Shown: positions 18,117 to 26,373 of the stretch, one piece after another
Layout: each line of letters starts with the position of its first letter
Numbering within the stretch: the stretch's first letter is position 1
NCBI RefSeq assembly: GCF_018128925.1
Contig: NZ_CP067007.1
Span: 496,001-560,000, forward strand
Direction of reading: 5' to 3'
Origin: Nitrosopumilus sp. K4
GTDB taxonomy: Archaea; Thermoproteota; Nitrososphaeria; Nitrososphaerales; Nitrosopumilaceae
DNA: 64,000 nt
Notes under the pieces: model-generated
The model's input: the letters and a program-made list of their open reading frames with translations, nothing else
The model's database searches: none
What the model was told of the DNA's origin: nothing
Position numbers and translations under genes: made by a program

Positions 18117-18512
18117 ATGAAAATTGATCATATTGCAATTGCAGTAAATGATGTTGAGGAGTCTGCCAAAGTGTACAAAGATGCATTAGGTGTTGACAAT
18201 GTCGAATTTGAAACTGTTGAAACTGAAGGTGTTAAAGTTGCAATTATTCATCTTGAAAATGGCCGCATAGAATTGATGCAACCAACAAATGAAAACAGCC
18301 CAATCAAGAAATTCTTGGAGAAAAAAGGTCCTGGATTACATCACATGGCATTAGAAACTGATAACATTGAAGGTGAAGTATCAAGAATGGAAGGATGTGG
18401 TATTCAATTTCTAGGTCAAATTAGGCCTGGTTCTGCTGGAACAAAGGTTACTTTCATTCATCCAAAATCATTACATGGTGTACTAGCTGAGCTTTGCTCA
18501 CATCCAAAATAA
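18117..18512 (+). CDS. mce: Methylmalonyl-CoA epimerase
   Basis: 131 residues, vicinal-oxygen-chelate/glyoxalase fold. Interconverts the S and R forms of methylmalonyl-CoA ahead of the mutase. Metal ligands expected in the family are visible: His in MKIDHIAIAV, Gln/Glu in RIELMQPTNENSP, His in GPGLHHMALET, and Glu in GVLAELC. It follows the mutase stop with no gap (TAG-ATG), so the meaB-mcmA-mce order forms one functional operon. Confidence 0.94.
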   Translation: MKIDHIAIAVNDVEESAKVYKDALGVDNVEFETVETEGVKVAIIHLENGRIELMQPTNENSPIKKFLEKKGPGLHHMALETDNIEGEVSRMEGCGIQFLGQIRPGSAGTKVTFIHPKSLHGVLAELCSHPK

Positions 18513-18521
18513 TCTTTAAAC

Positions 18522-19079
18522 TCATTCCATCATTTTCAAAGTATCTGAAGCTGTAATGATTCCAATTATTTTTGATTTTTTAGACACTAGAATACATTTT
18601 GAATATCGAATCAATGGAACAAGAACATTTGCCGGTGTGCTAAAATCTACTATTGGTGGTACTGGTTCCATTGTATCTGCTAGTTTTGCATTTTTCAATT
18701 CTGCTTCTCCTACATCTGCTAGATGTTTTACAATCCCGTCTTCAGAAACAACTCCTACCAAGTCTTGTCCACTAAAAACTGGAATTTGACTAATTGATAA
18801 TTCATGCATTTTTTTAATTGCATCATGAAGTGTATTGTTTGGTTTTAGTTTGACAATATCCTTACTGCAGAAATCCCCTGCTGTATGAGATGATGATTTT
18901 CCTTCAAGATTTGCAAGACTGTCAAAAATTCTTTTTGCTGTCTCGTAACTTGGCTGACTTCTTCCTGATTCAATTTGATTGATCATAGATGTACTAACCC
19001 CTGTCATTGTAGCTAGTTTTTTTTGAGTGATGCCTATTTTTTGCCTCATCTGTTTTATGGCGTCAATTCTAGGAAGCAA
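18522..19079 (-). CDS. Transcriptional regulator: XRE-type HTH plus CBS domain pair
   Basis: 185 residues. An N-terminal helix-turn-helix (GITQKKLATMTGVSTSMINQ, about residues 16-35, then IESGRSQPS) is followed by two CBS motifs (KPNNTLHDAIKKMHE... and MEPVPPIVDFSTPANVL...IGIITASDTLKMME). CBS pairs bind adenosyl ligands such as AMP or SAM, so it may sense energy or methyl status. Convergent with the epimerase gene with a 9-base gap. The target is unknown. Confidence 0.85.
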   Translation of the reverse strand: MLPRIDAIKQMRQKIGITQKKLATMTGVSTSMINQIESGRSQPSYETAKRIFDSLANLEGKSSSHTAGDFCSKDIVKLKPNNTLHDAIKKMHELSISQIPVFSGQDLVGVVSEDGIVKHLADVGEAELKNAKLADTMEPVPPIVDFSTPANVLVPLIRYSKCILVSKKSKIIGIITASDTLKMME

Positions 19080-19124
19080 TTTGAAATGAGATGGTTTTTC
19101 CTTGTTTTAAAATATGCTGTGTGA

Positions 19125-21836
19125 CTACTTTTTCTTTTTTGATGCTTTCTTTGAACTGCTTTTCTTGGCTGTTTTCTTTTTTCCGGCCTTTTTTGGCTGC
19201 TCTATTGCTGCCTGAGCTGCTGCAACTATGGCGATTGGGATTCTATGTGGTGATGCACTCACATAACTTAAACCCGCCCCATGGCAGAATTTTATTGAGT
19301 TAGGATCTCCTCCATGTTCTCCACAAATTCCTATCTCCATGTTTGATTTGATACTGCGACCGTTGGCAATTCCTATCTTCATCAAACTACCTACACCGTT
19401 GACATCAATTGACTGGAATGGGTTTCTTTCCAGAATCTCTTTTTCCATGTATTCTGGAAGGAATTTGCCTTCTACATCCTCACGACTAAAACTAAATGTT
19501 CCTTGAGTTAGGTCATTAGTTCCAAAACTAAAGAATTCTGCAGTAGTTGCAAGTTCATTTGCAGTTAATGCCGCTCTTACAACTTCAATCATCGTTCCAA
19601 AGTTTATTTTTAATTTCATCTTGTATTTTGCCTCCATTTCTTTTTTGATTCCATCATAAATGCTCTTGATATGGTTTAATTCTGCAATACTGCTAATCTG
19701 TGGAATCATGATTTGTGGATGTGTATCTGCTTTCTTTTTGGCAAGTTCTGCTGCAGCTTCAAACACTGCACGAATTTGCATCTCGTAGATTTCAGGATAT
19801 GTAATTCCTACTCTGACCCCCCTGTGTCCCATCATTGGGTTTATTTCAGCTAATTCTCTTGCTCTTTTGAGTACTATCTTTGCTTTTTCTAATTCTTCTT
19901 TTTCATTTCTTGATTCTAATTTGTGAATTCTCTCTGCAAGTTCTTCTGGGTTTGGAAGGAATTCGTGCAGTGGTGGGTCTAATAATCTGATAGTTACGGG
20001 ATAGCCTTTCATTGCTTGCAAAATTTCAATGAAATCACTTTTTTGTAATTCTCCTAATTTGTTCAAGACTTTTTTTCTATCCTCGACAGTTTCTGCCATG
20101 ATCATATCTACAAAAAGACCTATTCTGTCACTTCCATTGAACATTCTTTCTGTTCTACATAATCCAATTCCCTCACCACCAAATTCTCGTGCAAGTTTTG
20201 CCCCTTCTGGGGTGTCTGCATTTGCTCTAATGCCTATCTTCTTTGCCTTTTTAGCCCATTCTAGAATAGTCTTAAAATCTTGTGTTATTTCAGGTTCAAT
20301 GGTTGGAATTTCTCCTATGTATACTGCTCCTGTACTGCCATCAATTGTGATGGCGTCTCCTTCGTATACTGATTTGCCATCTACACTGCATTGCTTGTTA
20401 TCATAATCTATTTTCAAGTCAGAACATCCAACAATACATGGTTTGCCCATTCCTCTTGCAACTACTGCTGCATGGGACGTCTTTCCGCCCCTGCTGGTTA
20501 AGATTCCAACTGATTCAAAAAATGCTGGTACGTCTTCTGGCTTTGTCTCTTCTCTGATTAGGATTACCTTGGCACCATTTTCTCCCATCATCGTTGCTCT
20601 CTTGACATCAAAAACTGCAACTCCGCTTGCTGCACCTGGTGATGCTGCTATGCCTTTTGCAAGTTGCACATGGTTTTTGATTGCGTTTGAATCAATTCTC
20701 TTATGCAATAATTGTTCTAATTGTTCTGCTTGGAGCCTTGTTAATGCTTTATTCTTGTTAATCAGTCTCTCTTTAACCATATCCACTGATGTCTTTACCA
20801 TTCCAGATGCATTCATCTTTGCGTTTCTTGTTTGCAATAAATAGAATCTTCCTTGTTCAATTGTAAATTCAATATCTTGTGGTTCTTTGTAGTGTTTTTC
20901 CAATCTTTGGCATGTTTTTACTAGTTGCTTGTATGATTCGGGTAATTCTTTTTTCATTTCGTCTACTTGCTTTCCTGTTCTAACCCCTGCTACAACATCT
21001 TCGCCTTGTGCATTGACCAAATATTCACCGTAAATGTGATGTGACCCATCTCCTGGATTTCTTGTAAACACAACACCTGTGGCGCTATCGTTCCCCATAT
21101 TTCCAAATGCCATGGATACTACATTGACTGCAGTTCCATCTGCAATGTCTTTTGTAATGTTGTTTTTGTCTCTGTACACAAGTGCTCTTTCTCCCATCCA
21201 GCTTCCAAAAACTGCTTTTATTGCAAGCTCTAATTGCTCAGTAGGCTCTGCTGGGAATTTTCTACCTGTGTGATTTTCACAAATTTCCTTGTATTGTTTT
21301 ACAACTTCTTTTAGTGATTGTTCGTTTAAGTCACTGTCTGCCTCTACATTTTGTTTTTTCTTTGCTGCTTCTAATACATCATCAAATTTCTTGTCTTCAA
21401 CTCCAAAGACCACTTTGCCAAATAATTGAACAAATCTACGATATGAGTCCCATGCAAATCTTGGATTGTTGCTTTTCTCAGATAATCCTAATACTGTTTG
21501 ATCGTTTAATCCTAAATTCAAAATAGTATCCATCATACCTGGCATGGAAATTGCAGCACCAGATCTTACCGATACTAGAAGGGGGTTTGACTTGGAATTC
21601 CATTTTTTGCCCGTTCTTTTCTCAATTTTTGATATGTTCTTTTTTACTTCTGCCATGAGTGTTTTTGGCAATTTTTTGTTATTTTCATAATATTTTTTGC
21701 AGACCTCCGTAGTTATTGTAAATCCTGGTGGGACTGGCAGCTTTAACCTGGTCATTTCACATAGGCCTGCCCCTTTCCCTCCTAGGAGTTTCTTGTTTTT
21801 GCCGTCTCCTTCATCATAAAAATAAACTTGCTTCAT
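19125..21836 (-). CDS. ppdK: Pyruvate, phosphate dikinase
   Basis: 903 residues. Interconverts pyruvate + ATP + Pi and PEP + AMP + PPi, probably feeding gluconeogenesis from fixed carbon. The ATP-grasp domain starts with LLGGKGAGLCEMTRL; the swivelling phosphohistidine domain has LTSRGGKTSHAAVVARGMG with the catalytic His near residue 460; the PEP/pyruvate barrel contains MGHRGVRVGI and GTNDLTQ, ending with ICGEHGGDP. Unusual feature: a lysine/serine-rich tail of about 25 residues (KKAGKKKTAKKSSSKKASKK). Next to tpiA on the same strand. Confidence 0.95.
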   Translation of the reverse strand: MKQVYFYDEGDGKNKKLLGGKGAGLCEMTRLKLPVPPGFTITTEVCKKYYENNKKLPKTLMAEVKKNISKIEKRTGKKWNSKSNPLLVSVRSGAAISMPGMMDTILNLGLNDQTVLGLSEKSNNPRFAWDSYRRFVQLFGKVVFGVEDKKFDDVLEAAKKKQNVEADSDLNEQSLKEVVKQYKEICENHTGRKFPAEPTEQLELAIKAVFGSWMGERALVYRDKNNITKDIADGTAVNVVSMAFGNMGNDSATGVVFTRNPGDGSHHIYGEYLVNAQGEDVVAGVRTGKQVDEMKKELPESYKQLVKTCQRLEKHYKEPQDIEFTIEQGRFYLLQTRNAKMNASGMVKTSVDMVKERLINKNKALTRLQAEQLEQLLHKRIDSNAIKNHVQLAKGIAASPGAASGVAVFDVKRATMMGENGAKVILIREETKPEDVPAFFESVGILTSRGGKTSHAAVVARGMGKPCIVGCSDLKIDYDNKQCSVDGKSVYEGDAITIDGSTGAVYIGEIPTIEPEITQDFKTILEWAKKAKKIGIRANADTPEGAKLAREFGGEGIGLCRTERMFNGSDRIGLFVDMIMAETVEDRKKVLNKLGELQKSDFIEILQAMKGYPVTIRLLDPPLHEFLPNPEELAERIHKLESRNEKEELEKAKIVLKRARELAEINPMMGHRGVRVGITYPEIYEMQIRAVFEAAAELAKKKADTHPQIMIPQISSIAELNHIKSIYDGIKKEMEAKYKMKLKINFGTMIEVVRAALTANELATTAEFFSFGTNDLTQGTFSFSREDVEGKFLPEYMEKEILERNPFQSIDVNGVGSLMKIGIANGRSIKSNMEIGICGEHGGDPNSIKFCHGAGLSYVSASPHRIPIAIVAAAQAAIEQPKKAGKKKTAKKSSSKKASKKKK

Positions 21837-21869
21837 TTTTTACGATTATCAATTCTGAAAAAGGGGGTA

Positions 21870-22526
21870 TTAAACCATTGACTTGGCAAATTCTGAGATT
21901 ATTTTATTCCAGTCTTTTGCTTTGATAATCCCACTTGCAACAAGGATTCCTTTGGAACCTAATTCTTTTGCTTTTGAAACATCTTCTCCTGATACGATTC
22001 CTGCACCGCAGAGCAATTTTGTATTGTTTTTGGCACTTTTGACAGCATTTACAGCTTTTGTGATTAGTTCTGGCTTTTCTTTTGAAACTGCTTTTCCTGA
22101 TCCGATTAATTCAGGTGGCTCTATTGCGATATAGTCTGGGTTTAATTTAACATATTTTTTGACTTCTGCTACATCTTTTACACATAACACTGAGATCATC
22201 TTCAATTCTTTTAATTTTAAAATCAATTTCTCAATTTCTTTGCTAGATATTCTATGTTCACTGTGATTGATAAGAGATCCTTTCACTTTTGATCTCTTTA
22301 ATAATTCTGGAACAATAAAACCTGTAGTGCTTCCGATTTTAGAGTCATCAATATGTTGAGCAAAAATTGGGGTTGAACTATTTGACACTGCTCCTATTAG
22401 ATGCTGAGGTGGGGCTATTGCAATTTTTACTTTGTATTTTTTTGAAACTTTTTCAGCAGTTTTCACAAATTTGATAATTTTTTCACCTGCAATTTCTTCA
22501 TAATTTTTACAGTTAATGATGAACAT
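21870..22526 (-). CDS. tpiA: Triosephosphate isomerase, short archaeal type
   Basis: 218 residues. Interconverts dihydroxyacetone phosphate and glyceraldehyde 3-phosphate. The archaeal form is about 30 residues shorter than the bacterial one. The INCKNY start contains the catalytic Lys-like segment, NHSEHR carries the catalytic His (near residue 90), and AIEPPELIGSGKAVS carries the catalytic Glu (near 140). The phosphate-binding end is GAGIVSG...GILVASGIIKA. It lies 33 bases upstream of ppdK, so both gluconeogenic genes may share a transcript. Confidence 0.95.
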   Translation of the reverse strand: MFIINCKNYEEIAGEKIIKFVKTAEKVSKKYKVKIAIAPPQHLIGAVSNSSTPIFAQHIDDSKIGSTTGFIVPELLKRSKVKGSLINHSEHRISSKEIEKLILKLKELKMISVLCVKDVAEVKKYVKLNPDYIAIEPPELIGSGKAVSKEKPELITKAVNAVKSAKNNTKLLCGAGIVSGEDVSKAKELGSKGILVASGIIKAKDWNKIISEFAKSMV

Positions 22527-22565
22527 TCCTTTTTTGAGACTATTGTATTCTATTTAACCCTTGAT

Positions 22566-22850
22566 TCAATTTACGTATTTTACTTTTTCATATCTCTGTT
22601 TCATTACAAGCACTATCATCATTAGAATTATTGCTGTAACATTTGTGCCTATAATAAACACGTCAGAAACAATAACTCCATAAACAAGCCAAAGTGTTGC
22701 TCCTCCAGAAATAAGGATCATTAGGTATTTTGAGACATCTTTGAGACTTTTTGTTCTGTACCCTTTGATGATTTGCTCTATCCATCCAGATAGAATTAAC
22801 ACTCCGGCAGCAACTCCTATTATTGTTAATAATGTCCCATCTACTTCCAT
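22566..22850 (-). CDS. SemiSWEET / MtN3-like small transporter
   Basis: 94 residues with three hydrophobic helices (about 7-25, 40-60, 64-85). The first helix and loop contain the GWIEQIIKGYRTKSLKDVS segment typical of PQ-loop/SWEET repeats. The third contains GTNVTAIILMMIVL, with the conserved Asn. SemiSWEETs dimerise to form a sugar or small-solute facilitator. It sits between polB (11 bases) and tpiA on the same strand; the substrate cannot be inferred from the neighbours. Confidence 0.75.
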   Translation of the reverse strand: MEVDGTLLTIIGVAAGVLILSGWIEQIIKGYRTKSLKDVSKYLMILISGGATLWLVYGVIVSDVFIIGTNVTAIILMMIVLVMKQRYEKVKYVN

Positions 22851-22861
22851 ATCTTTTCACA

Positions 22862-25417
22862 TTAATTCCAGAAAAATTCATCCAATCCTGTTTGTTTTGG
22901 TTTCCCTAGCATTGTATCAAAATCTAAATCCATTGATGATGTAATTTGCTCAAGTGTAGATTCCATAAACTCCATGTATTTCTTTGAATCAATCTCTTCT
23001 TTCTTTGCCATTTCAACTGGTTTTACTCCTGGCTTGTTGAGAATTTTGACATATGATATCTTGTCTCCTTTTTTGACTTCTCTTATTGTCTCAAGCAGTT
23101 TTGCTGCTCTGATGTGTTGTGGTATGGTTTTGACGTATTCTGAGGGGGCCTTACTAATCATTACATTAAATGTCAGATCTTCTAACGGTATTTCCTTTTC
23201 TTCTACTTTTTTCGCACAAGTTGCTATCTTGTCTGAAATTTGTTTTTTCGCACGTTCAAAGTCTTCAATAGTTTGAACCTTTGATAACACGTCTAGTAAT
23301 TCATAAAATAATTTTTTGATAAATGGCGGAGTGTGTGATTTTTTTCCAGTTAATCCCTTTACATCCACCTTTCCCTCTTTTGTCACTCCTAGATAGTTTT
23401 TCTTTCTGTTACTAAGCACACAATATCTGTAGACTTTATCAATTTCTAAATCAACACCGTGATCTTTTTTAGCTTGTTCAATCACTGTCTTGATTTGTTC
23501 TTCTGTTGGATTTTTTATGAAAAGAGAATCTGTGTCTCCGTATAGTACTTCGATTCCAGTACCTTCACATTTTTTGATTGTCTCTAAAATTGTGTGTCTT
23601 CCTATTGCAGTTGTTGCTTCAGCTGCTGGAAGAAAATACAGAGGAAATATTTCTGCACCCATAACCCCATAACTTGCATTCAGAATTACCTTAAGTGCTT
23701 GACTGACTACTGTGTATTGCTGCCTCTGCTGTTCTGTTAATGTCTCTTTTTTTGAAAGACTCTTGTAATAATTTACTCTCAAATCTCTTAGTGAGCCTAT
23801 GATTAATGCTGTCATGCCATTTACCTTTGAACACGTCCAGTGATTTGTCTGTGGGATTGTATTTTTTTTACATTCATCATGAGAACATCTTACGGTCTCA
23901 TATGAGAGATTTCTTACTTTGATTATGCTTGGATACAGACTTGCAAAGTCCATTACAACTACGTTAAAATGAATTCCCTCTTTTGGTTCAACCACTAGAC
24001 CTCCTCTGTATTTTTTATCTTTGATCACTGCATCTGACATGACTCCTTCTGATCTTCTTTGCAACTCCTCTCTTTTCGGAATGAGTGCATTTCTTTGTCT
24101 ATGTTCATAATACATCAAACTGCGAATCCATTGCGATACCCCCATTCTCGCAATATCGTCTATTGGCATTCTTCCGATTCTTGCAATGATTACAAGCAAA
24201 TTCATCAGCAAATCGTTATTGAAACTTGTTAACTCGTATGTTAGAAGCGAGTCATTGTAACAATAATTTGCAGTTTGATAAAGTGTCATCACGTCAAAGT
24301 CGATTCCGTAATCGATTTTTTCTTTACCTAAAAGTGCTTTAGAGACACTGTTTAATGAAAAATCAGTATACTTTTGACTGAATGCATAAATCTGAAATGA
24401 ACGATTTGAAAGAGTTCTGTATAAATCCAGATGCACTCCATGCTTTAATGTTGCAGAATCTCTCATCATGTACAGTGGATTGTCTTCATTTTTGATTCCA
24501 AGTTTTTCTGCCCTGTTGTACAGGTATGGCAAATCAAATTCATCTCCATTGTATGTAATTAAGAACGGGAAATCCTGAATGATTTTAAACGCATCTAAAA
24601 TCATTTCCTTTTCTTTATCTTGATCGTAAAATACCACTTTGACGTTTGAGTCTAACTCATTTTTCCCTTCTTCTGTACCTTCTGTTCGTAAAACAAAAAT
24701 CTGATCAAAATCGGTCCCTTTGAACCCTACTGCTGTAACTTTTTTTTCAGCAAGCTTTGGGTCTGGGATTCTTCCGATTTCAGCTTCAACTTCTATATCT
24801 ATGCTTAATCTTTTGATGTTTGGAATTGGCTGGTTGAGTAAATCTGCCCATTCTGAAATAAACTCTTTGAATTCATTTGCATCTACCATGCTTTTACTGT
24901 CTACTTTGTCCCAGAGCAGACTTTTCAAAGCAATTTTTACCTCATCAGAAATTTCCAAGTCATGTGGTTTGATTTTTCCCCCAATCACTTCATAGTATTT
25001 TCCTACGATTAGTGATCTATCGTATAGATAATTTTCATAATACTTGATATCTGATTCCCATGTTTCTATGATGTTTCTGATACTTTTGTCTCCTGTGGTT
25101 CCGCCAATTGCTAACGGATCTGCCACAACAATTTTTGACATGTCAATTTGTTCATCTTTCATCAAATCATGTCTTTTGACCGTTTCAATACTTAGTATGT
25201 CATCTCTTTCCTGAAGAAAATCTAATTCCTCTGGTGCAAGTCTAGAATAACAATAAGGCTTGTGGTTTGTTTCATCTTTCCATAAAATTATTTTTTGTGA
25301 TTTTGGTTCATAAAATTTCAAAACTGCAGATTTTGTGATGTTGTCATATGTTGCTGATACCAACATTGATGCCGGCATTCTATCTGGATTTTCTGATTGT
25401 GCTACTTTGACTTGCAT
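22862..25417 (-). CDS. polB: Family-B DNA polymerase
   Basis: 851 residues. A replicative or repair polymerase with 3'-5' exonuclease. Exo I is LSIDIEVEAEIG (near 205), followed by exo II around FLITYNGDEFDLPYL. Polymerase motif A is VVMDFASLYPSII (near 490), motif B is QALKVILNASYGVMGAE, and motif C is LYGDTDSLFIK. The C-terminal end GLDEFF resembles a PCNA-interacting peptide. No intein interrupts the motifs. It lies 4 bases downstream of the dCMP deaminase gene, linking dNTP supply to DNA synthesis. Confidence 0.96.
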   Translation of the reverse strand: MQVKVAQSENPDRMPASMLVSATYDNITKSAVLKFYEPKSQKIILWKDETNHKPYCYSRLAPEELDFLQERDDILSIETVKRHDLMKDEQIDMSKIVVADPLAIGGTTGDKSIRNIIETWESDIKYYENYLYDRSLIVGKYYEVIGGKIKPHDLEISDEVKIALKSLLWDKVDSKSMVDANEFKEFISEWADLLNQPIPNIKRLSIDIEVEAEIGRIPDPKLAEKKVTAVGFKGTDFDQIFVLRTEGTEEGKNELDSNVKVVFYDQDKEKEMILDAFKIIQDFPFLITYNGDEFDLPYLYNRAEKLGIKNEDNPLYMMRDSATLKHGVHLDLYRTLSNRSFQIYAFSQKYTDFSLNSVSKALLGKEKIDYGIDFDVMTLYQTANYCYNDSLLTYELTSFNNDLLMNLLVIIARIGRMPIDDIARMGVSQWIRSLMYYEHRQRNALIPKREELQRRSEGVMSDAVIKDKKYRGGLVVEPKEGIHFNVVVMDFASLYPSIIKVRNLSYETVRCSHDECKKNTIPQTNHWTCSKVNGMTALIIGSLRDLRVNYYKSLSKKETLTEQQRQQYTVVSQALKVILNASYGVMGAEIFPLYFLPAAEATTAIGRHTILETIKKCEGTGIEVLYGDTDSLFIKNPTEEQIKTVIEQAKKDHGVDLEIDKVYRYCVLSNRKKNYLGVTKEGKVDVKGLTGKKSHTPPFIKKLFYELLDVLSKVQTIEDFERAKKQISDKIATCAKKVEEKEIPLEDLTFNVMISKAPSEYVKTIPQHIRAAKLLETIREVKKGDKISYVKILNKPGVKPVEMAKKEEIDSKKYMEFMESTLEQITSSMDLDFDTMLGKPKQTGLDEFFWN

Positions 25418-25421
25418 TATA

Positions 25422-26033
25422 TCACGCAGACTTCTCGTATTTGCTTACTAGTTCTTTTGCCCATCTTGCAATTTTATTTTTATCAAGCGTTACTACTTCC
25501 ACTCCTGCTTCTTTCAGTAAATCAAAATTAGTTTCAGGATACGAATCCAAACAAACAAATTTTCTAATGCCTATTGTTATTGCCATTTTTGTACATTCTA
25601 AGCATGGAACAAATGTTGTGTATAGGATTGCACCTTTGATTCCTGCCTCTATTCCTAAAATTGCACAATGCATGATTGCATTTGCTTCTGCATGGTTGCA
25701 AAGACATCGATCTAACGATGCTCCTGATTCTATCTTTCCTTCTATTCGAAGCTTGCATCTGGTACAACCTCCCTCAAAGCAATTTTTTATTCCAGGCGGA
25801 GTTCCGTTGTAGCCTGTTGCTAACTGCCTATTATTACGAACAATCACTGCACCTACTTGTCTGGTCATACAGTTCGATCGAAGTTTTGCAAGTTCAGCTT
25901 GAAGCATAAAATATTCATCCCAATTTGGCCTGTCAAAAGAATTACTCACAAAATTGTTGATTCTCTGTTCAATATATGGATTCAACCTGATCGCAATTAT
26001 TTTGATAATTGATTCACAAACTTCTTTAGACAT
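25422..26033 (-). CDS. Deoxycytidylate deaminase family protein
   Basis: About 203 residues with ATG at 26033; a longer open frame extends upstream but its first 45 residues are low-complexity and cover the neighbouring promoter region. Zinc motif: CNHAEANAIM (HAE) and PCLECT (PCxxC), typical of dCMP deaminases and ComEB. Additional cysteines in CFEGGCTRCKLR may form a second zinc site, as in T4 dCMP deaminase. It should supply dUMP for dTMP synthesis. Directly upstream of polB in the same direction. Confidence 0.85.
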   Translation of the reverse strand: MSKEVCESIIKIIAIRLNPYIEQRINNFVSNSFDRPNWDEYFMLQAELAKLRSNCMTRQVGAVIVRNNRQLATGYNGTPPGIKNCFEGGCTRCKLRIEGKIESGASLDRCLCNHAEANAIMHCAILGIEAGIKGAILYTTFVPCLECTKMAITIGIRKFVCLDSYPETNFDLLKEAGVEVVTLDKNKIARWAKELVSKYEKSA

Positions 26034-26051
26034 TACGTGTTTTGTTATTTG

Positions 26052-26240
26052 ATGGCAAGTTATACAGCCCAAGTAAACACCATTCATAAAAAATTCAACA
26101 ACGCTGTAAAAAAAGCAAAAACGAAAAAATCCCTTAACAAAGCATACAGCGTTCACAAAAAAGAACATGAACGTTTACTGAAAAAACATCTCAAAGAAGA
26201 GATGGCAATGATTAACAAAGCAAAGAAGAAGCTTGATTGA
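26052..26240 (+). CDS. Small basic coiled-coil protein
   Basis: 62 residues from ATG 26052 (an upstream start at 26037 is less likely). Rich in Lys, with heptad-like helical pattern (HKKFNNAVKKAKTKKSLNKA ... ERLLKKHLKEEMAMINKAKK). No family is recognised. Only 18 bases separate its ATG from that of the divergent dCMP deaminase, so each gene's promoter must lie inside the other gene: TTTAGA at about 26024 for this gene, and TATAA on the opposite strand at about 26060. Confidence 0.6.
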   Translation: MASYTAQVNTIHKKFNNAVKKAKTKKSLNKAYSVHKKEHERLLKKHLKEEMAMINKAKKKLD

Positions 26241-26373
26241 TTCTTTTACATGTGGCCCTTCTTGGAGCCTTTTTTTCTTTCACCTTTCAATTTTTGTGAT
26301 CGAAATTGAGTAATGGATAGTTTTTGACTACACGAAAGCATAAAATCAATTAATTTGATTTGTAACTAGAGAA

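Noticed and set aside
26034-26168. N-terminal extension of the dCMP deaminase
   Set aside because: Low-complexity phenylalanine-rich residues unlike the family, overlapping the divergent gene; ATG 26033 fits better.
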